Shown: one piece after another, positions 18,501 to 31,011 of the stretch
Numbering within the stretch: position 1 is the stretch's first letter
How the letters are laid out: every line of letters starts with the position of its first letter
Assembly (NCBI RefSeq): GCF_042660705.1
Contig: NZ_JBHSUQ010000001.1
DNA length: 64,000 nt
From: Undibacterium_A arcticum
Lineage (GTDB): Bacteria; Pseudomonadota; Gammaproteobacteria; Burkholderiales; Burkholderiaceae_D
Strand: one strand, 5' to 3'
Position numbers and translations under genes: made by a program
The notes under the pieces: model-generated
Databases searched by the model: none
The model's input: the letters and a program-made list of their open reading frames with translations, nothing else
What the model was told of the DNA's origin: nothing

Positions 18501-18959
18501 TTATTCTTCGCGCACCCAGATCTGACTGCGGCCAAACATCGGTACGCCGATATAGCCGCGTACCTTGAGTTTCTTGCCGCCTTCCAGCAGGGTCATCTTG
18601 CACTTGTAGACCTTGCCGTTGCCGGCATCAAGAATCTGGCCGCCGTCATATTCGCCGATGTCCTGTTTATCCTGCTTCAGGCCGGACAGGATGCTCATGC
18701 CGATAATGGGTTGATCCTTGCGGCTGTCCTCGCACTTGACGCATTTCGGATTGCGGTCTTCTTCGGCGCTCAGGAACAATTTTTCAACTTTGCCCTGGAA
18801 CTCGCCGTTGACTTCGGCAATGCGAATCAGTGCCTTCGATTTCCCGGTATGGTCGTCGATGTTTTTCCAGACGCCGGCCGGTGACGCATTGTCGGCCGAC
18901 GCGCCCGCCGACAGGAACGTGGCCAGCAGCGCGCCAGCAAGCAACAGCGATTTCAGCAT
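18501..18959 (-). CDS. secreted DUF2147 domain protein
   Basis: Periplasmic protein of unknown function, 152 residues from the ATG at 18959. That start is preceded by GAGGAGACC and gives a clear signal peptide (MLKSLLLAGALLATF, cleavage near ASA-DN). The DUF2147 pattern is visible as PAGVWKNIDDHTGKSKALI and the C-terminal VRGYIGVPMFGRSQIWVRE. It starts 16 bases after the valS stop on the same strand and may share its transcript. Confidence 0.85.
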   Translation of the reverse strand: MLKSLLLAGALLATFLSAGASADNASPAGVWKNIDDHTGKSKALIRIAEVNGEFQGKVEKLFLSAEEDRNPKCVKCEDSRKDQPIIGMSILSGLKQDKQDIGEYDGGQILDAGNGKVYKCKMTLLEGGKKLKVRGYIGVPMFGRSQIWVREE

Positions 18960-18975
18960 GGTCTCCTCCGGTTTT

Positions 18976-21812
18976 TTATGCTCCGGGAAGTTTAGCAAAC
19001 TGTTCGCGCAATTTTTCTAGAGTAGAGGAAAAGTTCAATAGTCGCTCCTTCTCTTGCGCGACCACCGCTTCTGGTGCACGCGCGACGAAGCTTTCATTGC
19101 CGAGCTTGGCATTGACCTTGCCGATCTCGGTCTCCAGCCGCGCAAGCTCCTTGTTCAGGCGCTCACGCTCGGCCGCCACGTCGATCTCGACTTTCAACAT
19201 CAGCTTGGTTTCGCCGACGATCGATACCGGGGCCGGCGATTCCGGCAATGCGTCCAGCACCTGTACCTCGGACAGTTTGCCCAGGGCCAACAGATAGGGC
19301 GCAAACGACTGCAACCGCGCCAGCCCGTCAGCATCCTGCGCCGACATGATCAATGGCACGCGTTGCGCCGGTGACAGCTGCATCTCGCCGCGCAGATTAC
19401 GACAGGCATCGGTCAGCGCCTTGAGTTGCTGCATCCAGGTTTCGGCCTGTTCGTCAATTTTCTCCGGATTGGCAACCGGGTAGGCCTGGCGCATGATCGA
19501 GTCGCCGGACGCATCGAGCTTCTGTCCGGCCAGCGGCGCGACGGTTTGCCACAAGGCCTCGGTGATGAACGGAATGATCGGGTGCGCCAGGCGCAGCACG
19601 GCTTCCAGCACCCGCAACAGGGTGCGACGGGTGGCGCGCTGCTGCGCCTCGCTGCCATGCTGAACCTGGACCTTCGCCACTTCCAGATACCAGTCGCAAT
19701 ACTCGTCCCAGACGAACTTGTAGATGCTGGAGGCGATGTTGTCGAAGCGATAGTCGGCAAAGCCCTTTGCGATCTCGGCCTCGGTGCGCTGCAGACTCGA
19801 TACGATCCAGCGGTCGGCCTGCGAAAAATCGAGAAAGCCCGGTTTGCAGATGCCATCGACGTGGCTGTCAAAGCCGCAATCCTTGCCTTCGGTGTTCATC
19901 AGCACGAAGCGGGTGGCGTTCCACAGTTTGTTGCAGAAATTGCGATAGCCTTCGCAGCGCCCGAGATCGAAGTTGATGTTGCGACCGAGCGACGCGTAGC
20001 TGGCCATCGTGAAGCGCAGCGCGTCGCTGCCGTAGGCGGCGATACCGTCGCCGAATTCCTTGCGGGTCGCCTTCGCTATTTTTTCCGCATCGCGCGGATT
20101 CATCAGTCCGGTGGTGCGCTTGGCGACCAGCGACTCGACGTCGATGCCATCGATCAGGTCGATCGGGTCGAGCGTGTTGCCCTTGGACTTCGACATTTTC
20201 TGACCGTGGCTGTCGCGTACCAGACCGTGCACATACACCGTGCTGAACGGCACCTTGCCAGTGAAATGGGCGGTCATCATCACCATCCGTGCGACCCAGA
20301 AGAAGATGATGTCGAAGCCGGTGACCAGTACCGACGACGGCAGGAAGGCCTTGTATTCCGGCGTCTCGATGTTATCAACCCCGGGCCAGCCGAGCGTTGA
20401 AAACGGCAGCAGAGCCGACGAGAACCAGGTATCGAGCACGTCTTCGTCGCGCCGGATTTCCTGTCGCCGGCCTTGGCCTGCGCTTCCGCTTCCGTGTTGG
20501 CGACGTAGATAGTGCCTTCGTCGTCATACCAGGCCGGAATCTGATGACCCCACCACAGTTGACGCGAGATGCACCAGTCCTGGATGTTGTTGAGCCACTG
20601 GTTGTAGGTGGTGGTCCAGTTCTCGGGCACCATCTTGATCTCGTCGTTCGCGACTTTTTCCAGTGCGACCTCGGCAATCGACTTGCCCGGGAAATGGGTG
20701 CCGTCCGGCGCCGGCTTGCTCATCGCAACGAACCACTGGTCGGTCAGCATCGGCTCGATCACCACGCCGGTACGATCACCGCGCGGCACCATCAGTTTGT
20801 GCGGCTTGACCGAGTCCAGCAGGCCTTGCGCCTCGAGATCGGCCACGATCTGCTGGCGCGCGGCGAAGCGGTCCAGACCCTGATATTGGGCCGGTCCATT
20901 GTCATTGATCATCGCGTCCAGCGTCAGGATGCTGATCATTTCCAGCTTGTGGCGCTGCCCCACCGCATAGTCGTTGAAGTCGTGCGCCGGCGTGATCTTG
21001 ACGCAACCGGTGCCGAATTCCTTGTCCACATATTCGTCTGCGATCACCGGGATCTCGCGTCCGGTCAGCGGCAGCGACAGCATCTTGCCAACCAGATGGG
21101 TGTAACGTTCATCGGTCGGATCGACCGCCACCGCGACGTCGCCCAGCATGGTTTCGGGGCGCGTGGTCGCCACGGTCAGATAGCCGCTGCCATCGACGAA
21201 CGGATAGTGGATATGCCACATCGAGCCGTCTTCTTCTTCCGACACCACTTCCAGGTCGGACACTGCGGTACCGAGTACCGGATCCCAGTTAACCAGGCGC
21301 TTGCCGCGATAAATCAGACCCTGCTCGAACAAGCGCACGAACACGTCGGTCACTACTTTCGAGCGCGGCTCGTCCATCGTGAAGTATTCACGCGTCCAGT
21401 CCGGCGAGGTGCCCATGCGGCGCATTTGGCCGGTAATGGTGGAGCCGGACTGCTCCTTCCATTCCCAGACTTTTTCGACGAACTTTGCACGGCCAAGGTC
21501 ATGGCGCGAAATTTTTTGCGCATCGAGCTGACGTTCAACCACGATCTGGGTCGCGATGCCGGCGTGGTCGGTGCCGGGGATCCAGGCGGTATTGAAGCCG
21601 CGCATACGGTGATAGCGGGTCAGGCCGTCCATGATGGTCTGGTTGAACGCATGCCCCATATGCAGCGTGCCGGTCACGTTGGGCGGCGGCAACTGTATGC
21701 TGAATGCGGGTTTGGACAGATCCATGGACGCGGCGAAATACCCGCGCTGTTCCCATTCTGTACGCCAGAATTTCTCAATATCGGCGGGCTCGAAAGACTT
21801 GGCTAATTCCAT
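18976..21812 (-). CDS. valS: valine--tRNA ligase (apparent frameshift)
   Basis: Class I aminoacyl-tRNA synthetase, about 945 residues. Signature PPPNVTGTLHMGHAF (HIGH-like, about residues 42-56) lies in the N-terminal part and KMSKSKGN (KMSKS) in the C-terminal part. A C-terminal coiled coil (LNKELARLETEIGKVNAKL) follows. The frame is broken in TTT 20457-20459 (plus-strand view). One extra base restores DRKIRRDEDVLDTWFSS across the junction. Because valS is essential, a base-calling error is the likely cause. Confidence 0.93.
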
Positions 21813-22129
21813 GATTTTGCGTGGTGGTTTTATCTAAGTTGTTGATTATAAATGACTGCCGGTAATTTCAGCCAGGCAAGGGCGCGGCGCAGTGGTGCTG
21901 CGGGGTAAATTGATGTTCAAATATTTCTCTACGTAAAGTTCGATGCCAGACTGAGGAAGAGGCAGATTGAGGCGTTGGCGCCCGAGGATCAGCTGGATCC
22001 TGCGTTCGATCGATGGAGCGCCGATGCCAGGCCGAATCCGCAAGCCTCCGTCCGATACCCCGCACTGGCCGCGGTAGCCTTGGCGGGTCGCCGATATCCC
22101 TAATTTAAAATCGACGCTATAAAAGCGGC
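21813..22129. other. valS-thiC divergent spacer
   Basis: About 320 bases between the divergent valS and thiC leaders. No gene is seen. Two candidate thiC -10 elements lie at its right end: TATAAA at 22118-22123 and TATAAT at 22130-22135. Confidence 0.6.
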
Positions 22130-22135
22130 TATAAT
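22130..22135 (+). promoter_or_regulatory. candidate -10 element of the thi operon
   Basis: A consensus TATAAT directly abuts the riboswitch. A start about seven bases on would fall inside the 5' strand of P1, so the TATAAA at 22118-22123 may be the functional element. No good -35 is visible for either. Confidence 0.4.
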
Positions 22136-22136
22136 G

Positions 22137-22254
22137 CTGCTTTCCCGCGTTGCTTGACATGCGGGAATTGCTAGGGGTCCTGATAGATGAAATAAATCTG
22201 CCGGGTGAGAAATACCCTTGACCTGAACTGGATAATGCCAGCGTAGGAAAGCAG
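22137..22254 (+). ncRNA. TPP riboswitch (THI element)
   Basis: Closing helix P1 is CTGCTTTCC (22137-22145) with GGAAAGCAG (22246-22254), a perfect 9-bp match. Conserved THI-box segments follow in order: GGGGTCCTGATAGATGAAAT, GGTGAGAAATACCCTTGA, and CCTGAACTGGATAATGCCAG. It binds thiamine pyrophosphate and is expected to switch off the thi operon downstream. Confidence 0.95.
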
Positions 22255-22275
22255 ACTTGTCGTAGTTCGTACTGT

Positions 22276-22323
22276 CTTCCTTCTTGTTGCTGGCCGCCAA
22301 AGAGCAACGAACCTATAAGGAAG
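22276..22323 (+). promoter_or_regulatory. riboswitch expression platform that can hide the thiC ribosome site
   Basis: CTTCCTT (22276-22282) is perfectly complementary to AAGGAAG (22317-22323), the thiC Shine-Dalgarno. Inside it TTGTTGCT pairs with AGCAAC. There is no T tract, so control is probably at translation rather than termination. Confidence 0.65.
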
Positions 22324-22327
22324 CACT

Positions 22328-24240
<1,913 letters not shown>

Positions 24241-24256
24241 CGGATGCGGGGGCGCA

Positions 24257-24460
24257 ATGATAACGATTGAACTCAATGGTGTGCCGCATCCGGTGCCAGC
24301 CCCGCACAGTCTGGAGGCGCTGATCGCGTCGCTGGACTTGGCCGGGAAAGGCGTCGCTGTGGCCATCAACAGGCAAGTTGTGCCGCGCCAGCAATGGCCG
24401 CAACGCAGCTTGCAACCGCAGGATCGGGTCGATATCGTGCGGGCGATTGGCGGCGGTTGA
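24257..24460 (+). CDS. thiS: sulfur carrier protein ThiS
   Basis: Ubiquitin-like carrier that delivers sulfur for the thiazole ring. It has 67 residues ending in the required Gly-Gly (AIGGG). It starts 16 bases after thiC and precedes thiG, as expected of partners. No thiO (glycine oxidase) gene lies between thiC and thiS. Confidence 0.93.
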   Translation: MITIELNGVPHPVPAPHSLEALIASLDLAGKGVAVAINRQVVPRQQWPQRSLQPQDRVDIVRAIGGG

Positions 24461-24548
24461 TCGTCCTGTCTGTAGCTCGAGCTGATGCTCGATCTACGAA
24501 ATATCACCAGGCGCGACGACCAGATACGCCGTTTTTGTGGAGATGAAA

Positions 24549-25346
24549 ATGTTCGACAACTATGCAAACGACCATAAGCTGACCATCGCGGGCACCACCT
24601 ACCGTTCGCGGTTGCTGGTTGGCAGTGGCAAATACAAGGATCTGGCGCAAACGCGCGAAGCGACCCTGGCCAGCGGCGCCGACATCATCACGGTGGCGAT
24701 CCGGCGCGTCAACATTGGGCAGGACCCGAATGCGCCGAGTCTGCTGGAAGTGGTGCCGCCGTCCGAATTCACGATCCTGCCAAACACAGCCGGCTGCTAC
24801 AACGCCAAGGATGCGGTCTACACGCTGCAATTGGCACGTGAATTACTCAACGGCCACAAGCTGGTCAAGCTCGAGGTGCTGGGCGACGAGAAGACGCTGT
24901 TTCCCAACATGCCGGAGACCTTGAAGGCGGCCGAGACGCTGGTGGCGGACGGCTTCGACGTGATGGTGTATTGCAGTGACGATCCGATCCAGGCCCGGAT
25001 GCTGGAACAGATCGGCTGCGTCGCGATCATGCCGTTGGCGTCGCTGATCGGCTCCGGCATGGGCATCCTGAATCCGTGGAACCTGTCGCTGATCATCGAA
25101 CAGGCCAGCGTACCGGTGATCGTCGATGCCGGCGTCGGCACCGCGTCGGATGCGGCGATTGCGATGGAGCTCGGTTGCGACGGCGTGTTGATGAACACCG
25201 CGATCGCCGGCGCGCGGGACCCGGTCCGGATGGCGCGTGCGATGAAGCTGGCGGTTGAAGCCGGGCGCGATGCGTTCCTGGCGGGCCGGATTCCGAAACG
25301 CTTTGCCGCCTCGCCGTCGTCGCCGATGGCAGGCCGCGTGGCTTGA
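24549..25346 (+). CDS. thiG: thiazole synthase ThiG
   Basis: TIM-barrel enzyme forming the thiamine thiazole from DXP, dehydroglycine and ThiS-thiocarboxylate. It has 265 residues from ATG 24549, chosen for GGAG six bases upstream. GTG 24537 and ATG 24543 are in frame but too close to that site. Visible: Schiff-base Lys in KLVKLEVLGD, and the phosphate-binding VDAGVGTASDAAIAMELG. Its DXP substrate is the product of dxs at 51.7 kb. The stop overlaps the open thiD frame. Confidence 0.95.
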   Translation: MFDNYANDHKLTIAGTTYRSRLLVGSGKYKDLAQTREATLASGADIITVAIRRVNIGQDPNAPSLLEVVPPSEFTILPNTAGCYNAKDAVYTLQLARELLNGHKLVKLEVLGDEKTLFPNMPETLKAAETLVADGFDVMVYCSDDPIQARMLEQIGCVAIMPLASLIGSGMGILNPWNLSLIIEQASVPVIVDAGVGTASDAAIAMELGCDGVLMNTAIAGARDPVRMARAMKLAVEAGRDAFLAGRIPKRFAASPSSPMAGRVA

Positions 25347-25357
25347 CGGCAGGTGTG

Positions 25358-26197
25358 ATGGACCACTTGCGACGCCCTTGCGTGCTGGTATTCGCCGGCG
25401 CCGACCCCAGCGGCGGCGCCGGCATCACAGCAGATATCCAGGCGATCGCGGCGAATGGCGCCCATCCTTTGACGGTCATCACGGCGCTGACGGTGCAGGA
25501 CAACGACCGCGTGTTTGCCGTGCAGCCGGTGTCCGCCGAATTGCTGCGCCAGCAGGCCGAAGCGCTGATCGCCAAGATCGGGATTGCCGCAGTCAAGATC
25601 GGCATCGTCGGCAATCGCGCCAATGCCGCTGCCATTGCTGATCTGATCGGCGCCTTGCGCCAGGTCAATCCGTCGCTGCCGGTGGTGCTCGATCCGGTGC
25701 TCGCCAGCGGCCACGGCGATACGCTGACCACCGATGACGCGGTGCAGGCGATCGCGCCGCTGTTACCGCTGGCGACCCTGATCACACCTAATTTGCCGGA
25801 AGCGGCAAAATTGTGTGGCGCCGGCTTGACGCAACAGGCGCAGGCACGCGCGCTGCTGCAATGCGGTTGCGGCAATGTGTTGATCAAGGGCGGACACGGC
25901 AGCGACGACATCGTACGCAATCACTGGTATGCCGACGGCGTCGGCTTCGATGGCACCAATAGCGCCAAGAGCGCCAATAGCTGGCAATGGCGGCGGCTGC
26001 CCGGCAGCTTCCATGGTAGCGGTTGCACGCTGGCGTCGGCAATCGCTGCGCGTCTGGCGTGCGGCGAGTCGATGGCCGATGCGATCGCGGCGGCCCAGGA
26101 CTATTGCCATCATGCCTTGGCAACTTCGTATAGCATCGCCGACGGCCAGCGCATGCCCGACCGTTCGGCCACATTTATTACACAGGAACACCGATGA
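25358..26197 (+). CDS. thiD: hydroxymethylpyrimidine/phosphomethylpyrimidine kinase
   Basis: Ribokinase-fold kinase phosphorylating HMP and HMP-P. It has 279 residues from ATG 25358, with AGG a few bases upstream. A TTG at 25343 overlapping the thiG stop is also in frame. Visible: FAGADPSGGAGITADIQ at the N-terminus and the C-terminal anion-hole GSFHGSGCTLASAIAA. The residues TNSAKSANSW before the latter look like a small insertion. The last bases overlap the thiE start. Confidence 0.94.
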   Translation: MDHLRRPCVLVFAGADPSGGAGITADIQAIAANGAHPLTVITALTVQDNDRVFAVQPVSAELLRQQAEALIAKIGIAAVKIGIVGNRANAAAIADLIGALRQVNPSLPVVLDPVLASGHGDTLTTDDAVQAIAPLLPLATLITPNLPEAAKLCGAGLTQQAQARALLQCGCGNVLIKGGHGSDDIVRNHWYADGVGFDGTNSAKSANSWQWRRLPGSFHGSGCTLASAIAARLACGESMADAIAAAQDYCHHALATSYSIADGQRMPDRSATFITQEHR

Positions 26198-26802
26198 ACG
26201 GACTGTATCTGGTCACACCCGACTGGGATGACACGGGAAAATTATTGGCAACGACCGAAGCAGCCCTGCGCGGCGGTGCGGCGCTGCTGCAATATCGGCA
26301 CAAGACCGCCAGCGATGCATTGCGGCACGAGCAGGCACAAGCGCTACTAGCGCTGTGCCGTCGTTTTCAAAGGCCCCTGATCATCAATGATTTCGTTGAA
26401 CTATGCGTCGCGCTCGATGCCGATGGCGTGCACGTCGGCGGCACTGATGCAACAGTGGCGCAAGTGCGCGCCGCCCTTGGCACCGACAAGATCGTCGGCG
26501 CCTCCTGCTACGGCAGCCTGCAGCTGGCGCATGACGCGCATCGCGCGGGTGCTAGCTATGTCGCGTTTGGCGGCTTCTATCCGTCGCGTGTGAAAAAATA
26601 TCCGGTCACCACGCCGTTTGATATCGTTAGCCAGGCAAAGGCGCAGATTCCATTGCCGAACGTGGTGATAGGCGGCATGACCCAGGAAAATGCCGCGCCG
26701 CTGGTGGCCTATGGCGCCGACATGGTGGCGGCGATCAGCAGCGTTTATTTGGCGGACGACCCCGAGGCTGCGGCTCGCGGTTTTGCAGAGCTGTTCCGCT
26801 AG
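26194..26802 (+). CDS. thiE: thiamine phosphate synthase
   Basis: Joins HMP-PP and thiazole phosphate to thiamine phosphate. It has 202 residues. LLQYRHKTAS, INDFVELCVALDADGVHVGG and the phosphate-binding loop near VVIGGMTQENA are present. Its ATG overlaps the thiD stop, which supports a single thiC-S-G-D-E transcript. Confidence 0.94.
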   Translation: MNGLYLVTPDWDDTGKLLATTEAALRGGAALLQYRHKTASDALRHEQAQALLALCRRFQRPLIINDFVELCVALDADGVHVGGTDATVAQVRAALGTDKIVGASCYGSLQLAHDAHRAGASYVAFGGFYPSRVKKYPVTTPFDIVSQAKAQIPLPNVVIGGMTQENAAPLVAYGADMVAAISSVYLADDPEAAARGFAELFR

Positions 26803-26906
26803 CCTTTTCCACTGCGAGATGGCGTGCTAATAATTATTCGGGCATTACTGCAAGATGCCGTTCAATTGGGCGGCGCTCCTGAATCGCAATCTGAGCGAGG
26901 ACGCAA

Positions 26907-28011
26907 ATGAAAACCAAGGCAGCAATTGCATGGAAGGCGGGTCAGCCGCTGACGATAGAAGAAGTCGAGTTAGGCGGTCCCAAGGCCGGCGAAGTGCTGG
27001 TCGAAATCAAGGCCGCCGGGATTTGTCATACCGACTACTACACCCTGTCCGGTGCCGATCCGGAAGGCATCTTCCCGGCGATCCTGGGGCATGAAGGCGC
27101 GGGCGTGGTGGTCGACGTCGGACCGGATGTGAAGAGCCTGAAAGGACGATCACGTGATCCCGTTATATACGCCTGAATGTCGCCAGTGTAAATTCTGCCT
27201 GTCGCAAAAGACCAATCTGTGCCAGTCGATCCGTTCGACCCAGGGCCGCGGTCTGATGCCGGACGCGACCAGTCGGTTTTCGATCGACGGCAAGCCGATC
27301 TTTCACTACATGGGCACGTCGACGTTTTCGAATTACATCGTGGTGCCTGAAATCGCACTGGCAAAAATCCGTAGCGATGCGCCGTTCGACAAGGTGTGCT
27401 ATATCGGTTGCGGCGTCACCACCGGCGTCGGCGCGGTGCTGTTTACCGCGAAAGTGGAAGCCGGTGCCAACGTCGTTGTGTTCGGACTCGGCGGCATCGG
27501 GCTGAACGTGATCCAGGCGGCGCGCATGGTTGGTGCCAACAAGATCATCGGTGTCGACATCAATCCGGGGCGCGAGGCAATGGCGCGCAAATTCGGCATG
27601 ACCGATTTCATCAATCCGAGTGCAATCGACAACGTGGTCGATGCGATCATCGGCCTGACCGATGGCGGCGCCGATTACAGCTTCGAATGTATCGGCAACG
27701 TCGACACTATGCGCCAGGCGCTGGAATGCTGTCACAAGGGTTGGGGCCAGTCGATCATCATTGGCGTCGCACCGGGCGGAGCAGAAATCAGCACGCGCCC
27801 GTTCCAGCTGGTCACCGGCCGGGTCTGGAAAGGCTCGGCCTTTGGTGGCGCGCGTGGCCGCACCGATGTGCCGAAGATTGTCGACTGGTATATGGAAGGC
27901 AAGCTCAATATCGACGACCTGATCACGCACAGGCTGCCGCTGGAGCGGATCAACGAAGGCTTCGATCTGATGAAGCGCGGCGAGTCGATCCGCTCGGTGG
28001 TGATTTACTAA
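26907..28011 (+). CDS. frmA: S-(hydroxymethyl)glutathione dehydrogenase (apparent frameshift)
   Basis: Class III alcohol dehydrogenase oxidising the glutathione adduct of formaldehyde with NAD. It has about 368 residues. Catalytic zinc ligands CHTDYYT and GHEGAG lie in the first frame. The structural zinc cluster CRQCKFCLSQKTNLC and the Rossmann GLGGIGLNV lie in the second. The frame is shifted at AAA 27141-27143. Two added bases would give SLK-x-DDHVIPLYT, matching the family. It pairs functionally with fghA just downstream. Confidence 0.93.
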
Positions 28012-28124
28012 CGGGACTTACGCAAACGAGAGAGTCTGTAGGATGGGCGCAACCCATCTTTCTCTGCGCGCTCAATGATGGGTTTCACCCATCCTACGAA
28101 ATTATGCATTTTGCGAAAGTCCCG
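28012..28124. repeat. palindromic repeat element with terminal inverted repeats, copy 1
   Basis: Ends CGGGACTTACGCAAA (28012-28026) and TTTGCGAAAGTCCCG (28110-28124) are inverted repeats with one mismatch in 15. Inside, TAGGATGGGCGCAACCCATC pairs with GATGGGTTTCACCCATCCTA. A second copy is at 54788-54902. It starts directly after the frmA stop and ends 38 bases before fghA. Confidence 0.75.
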
Positions 28125-28161
28125 ATCAAGAAGATGCTGATCGAGTAGCTCGGACGAATGG

Positions 28162-29016
28162 ATGAACATGCTAGAACGACTCAGCGAACATGCCTGCTTC
28201 GGCGGCCTGCAAGGTTTTTACCGCCACACATCGTCACAGATTGGCTTGCCGATGCAGTTCTCGGTGTACCAACCGCCGCAGGCGCAGCACGGTCCGGTGC
28301 CGGTGCTGTTCTATCTGGCCGGTCTGACCTGTACCGAAGAAACCTTCATGATCAAGGCGGGCGCCCAGCGCTTTGCTGCGCAGCACGGCATCATGCTGGT
28401 TGCGCCCGACACCAGCCCGCGTCAGACCGGCATCTCCGGCGAGGCCGACAACTGGGACTTCGGCACCGGCGCCGGCTTCTATCTGGATGCAACGGCCGCA
28501 CCGTGGTCGGCACATTTCCGGATGGAGTCGTACATCGTGCATGAGTTGCGCCAGCTAATCCTCGATCAATTTCCGGCGCAGCCAGACAGGCTGGGCCTGT
28601 TTGGTCATTCGATGGGTGGCCATGGCGCACTGGTGCTGGCGCTGCGGCATCCGGATCTGTTTCGTTCGGTGTCGGCATTTGCGCCGATCTGCGCGCCGAT
28701 GCGGTGTTCGTGGGGGCAGAAGGCATTCAGCCGATATTTGGGCGACGACACGACGACCTGGCAGCAATACGATGCCAGCGAGCTGATGCGGAAGCGGCAA
28801 GCGCCGTTTCCGCGAGGAATACTGATCGACCAGGGGTTGAGCGACAAGTTCCTGCAGGTGCAATTAATGCCCGAACAGTTCGAGTCAGCGTGCAACGCGG
28901 CGCAGCAGCCGCTGACGCTACGCCGCCACGTCGGCTACGATCACGGCTATTACTTCATCGCGTCCTTTATCGAGGACCACATCGCGTTTCATCAGGCCCA
29001 GCTGAGCGCTGCCTGA
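28162..29016 (+). CDS. fghA: S-formylglutathione hydrolase
   Basis: Esterase-D type alpha/beta hydrolase releasing formate and glutathione, the step after FrmA. It has 284 residues. Nucleophile Ser lies in GHSMGGHGALV, the oxyanion region is LAGLTCTEETF, and the catalytic His is near YDHGYYF. The overlapping ATG at 28158 is out of frame. A repeat element separates it from frmA but cotranscription remains likely. Confidence 0.95.
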   Translation: MNMLERLSEHACFGGLQGFYRHTSSQIGLPMQFSVYQPPQAQHGPVPVLFYLAGLTCTEETFMIKAGAQRFAAQHGIMLVAPDTSPRQTGISGEADNWDFGTGAGFYLDATAAPWSAHFRMESYIVHELRQLILDQFPAQPDRLGLFGHSMGGHGALVLALRHPDLFRSVSAFAPICAPMRCSWGQKAFSRYLGDDTTTWQQYDASELMRKRQAPFPRGILIDQGLSDKFLQVQLMPEQFESACNAAQQPLTLRRHVGYDHGYYFIASFIEDHIAFHQAQLSAA

Positions 29017-29029
29017 CAGGGGCTGGCCA

Positions 29030-29913
29030 TTATTCGCCGGTCTTGTCGGACGGATAGCGCAATGAATCGCGCAGCAGATAACCCATCGGCATGCTCATAT
29101 TGGTGCCTTTGGGGCCGGTCGGCTGAGTGAACCAGTAGCTATACATTTCTGGAATTCACCTTCATTGATCAGGCGTACCATCTCGCGATCGACCAGCTTT
29201 TTGAAGGCCGGATCGTCCTTGCGCAACATCAGCGAGTACGGTTCGACTGACAGCGGATCGCCGAGTACGGTAAAGGTGGCAGGATTCTTTGCAGTCGAGC
29301 GCAGGCTGTACAGCAGCACGTCGTCCATCGGGAAGGCATCGGCCTTGCCCTGCTCGATGAATGCGAATGCTTCGCCGTCGTCCTGACTTTCCAACACCTT
29401 GATATTGAGCGCGCGCACATTGCTGCGGTCATTGACCAGATCAATGGTGGTGGTGCTCTTGGTAATGACGATGGTCTTGTCCTTCAGGTCCGACCAGTTC
29501 TTTATGCCCTTGTTGTTCTTCACCAGCATTCGTACGCTGGAAAAGAAGTGCGGCACGGTAAAGCCGACCCGGGTACGGCGGTCGGCGTTATTGGTGGTCG
29601 ATCCACATTCCAGATCGGCCTTGCCTTCGATGATGCTGGAGAAACGGGTGGCCGAATCGACCGGCAGATACGCCACTTTCAAGTTCGGCAGCTTTAGTTC
29701 GCGTTTGACCGCTTCGGCGATTTTCAGGCACATGTCGATTGAATAGCCGACGATCTGCTTGTTTTCATTGGTGTAGGAAAACGGGGCGGTCTGTCGATAC
29801 GCGAGCGTGATGCTCTGACTGTCGCGAATCTTGCCCAGGGTGTCGCCTGCCGTTGCGGCCAGCGGCGCCAGAATACATAGCAAGGTCAAACCATGCTTGG
29901 TCACACCACGCAT
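29030..29913 (-). CDS. amino-acid ABC transporter substrate-binding protein (apparent frameshift near the end)
   Basis: Periplasmic type-II binding protein of the family 3 solute-binding proteins, likely for polar or acidic amino acids. There is a signal peptide ending near TAG, and the N-terminal lobe has RQTAPFSYTNENKQIVGYSIDM. The frame shifts at TTT 29146-29148 (plus-strand view). With one more base the tail reads EGEFQKMYSYWFTQPTG and ends at 29030, about 294 residues. No permease or ATPase genes are adjacent, so it is an orphan binding protein here. The ligand is not certain. Confidence 0.87.
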
Positions 29914-30125
29914 AAAAGAAGCTCCAATGAGTCGCTGCCGGTCGCCGCTCTGCGGGCGCCTGGGCGCCGCAAAATAAGGTGACCGGAAATTTAACCGGGA
30001 TAAAATTTGCCCGGCGCCAATATATCAGGACTTCCAGTCAGTGCGGTTTTTTTTGGCAGGTGTGACAAATTTGCGACGTTATTGGGTGGGTGCGGGACCA
30101 TGTCGTCGCGCAGCTGGAGCGGGTC

Positions 30126-30845
30126 TTACCTGATCGATGCCAGCTTGTCCTCCAGCGATTTGGCATCGAGCGCGCTGCCGGTGCGGCTGCCATCAGAAAA
30201 GTAGACAGTGGGCGTGCCGGCGATCCGCAGCTTCTTGCCGAGCGCCAGCACCTTGTCGTTCGGTGTCGGGCAGTTCGCCGCGACTGTCGGTGCCGGCTTG
30301 CCGTTCAGTATCCAGTCGCTCCATGCCTTGCTGCGATCGGCCGAGCACCAGATATTTTTCGACTTAACCGCGGAATCGTCCGACAGGATATTGAGCAGGA
30401 AGGTATATACCGTCACGTTGTCGATACCTTGCAAGGTGTGATGCAGCTTTTTGCAGTAAGGGCAATTCGGGTCTTCGAACACCGCCATGACGCGCTTGCC
30501 ATTGCCTTTTACCGTCTTGATCGCAGCATCGAGTGGCAGCTCGGCAAAATTGATCGTTGCGATCTCATCGACCCGCGCCTGGGTCAGGTCCTTGTAGGTC
30601 GTGGTATCGATCACCTTGCCGACGATCAGGTATTCCGCATTTTCATCGGTGTAGAAGATGTCGCCGTTGGTGCGGATTTCAAACAGGCTGCCGTAGGGCG
30701 TCTTGGTGACCGAATCGACCTTGATATTGATACCCATCTTGGGTTCGATCAATTTTTTGATCTGCGCTTCTTGGGCTGTCTCGGCCGATGCGATGGCGGC
30801 GGCCATACTTAAGATCGCGAGTGCCAGCTTGTTGGTCCAGTTCAT
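30126..30845 (-). CDS. dsbC: thiol:disulfide interchange protein DsbC
   Basis: Periplasmic disulfide isomerase/chaperone. It has 239 residues from the ATG at 30845, which gives a signal peptide (MNWTNKLALAILSMAAAIASA). There is an N-terminal dimerisation domain, then a thioredoxin-like domain with FEDPNCPYCKKLH (active site CPYC) and a cis-Pro region RIAGTPTVYF. Upstream in-frame codons lack a ribosome site. Neighbouring genes encode secreted, cysteine-containing proteins that could be its clients. Confidence 0.94.
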   Translation of the reverse strand: MNWTNKLALAILSMAAAIASAETAQEAQIKKLIEPKMGINIKVDSVTKTPYGSLFEIRTNGDIFYTDENAEYLIVGKVIDTTTYKDLTQARVDEIATINFAELPLDAAIKTVKGNGKRVMAVFEDPNCPYCKKLHHTLQGIDNVTVYTFLLNILSDDSAVKSKNIWCSADRSKAWSDWILNGKPAPTVAANCPTPNDKVLALGKKLRIAGTPTVYFSDGSRTGSALDAKSLEDKLASIR

Positions 30846-31011
30846 GTTGTGCCTGTCGTTTTTTAAATCGTTACTCGGGGACGGTGTAAAGAATGGTGTT
30901 GTTGCAATCGACCCTAGTGGCATGCCTAAGATCGCAGTCGTCTACCCAATCGGTGAAACTGCTGAATCTGTCCCGACATCATGCTGCTGCACGTCAACTC
31001 GCTGCCGATCA

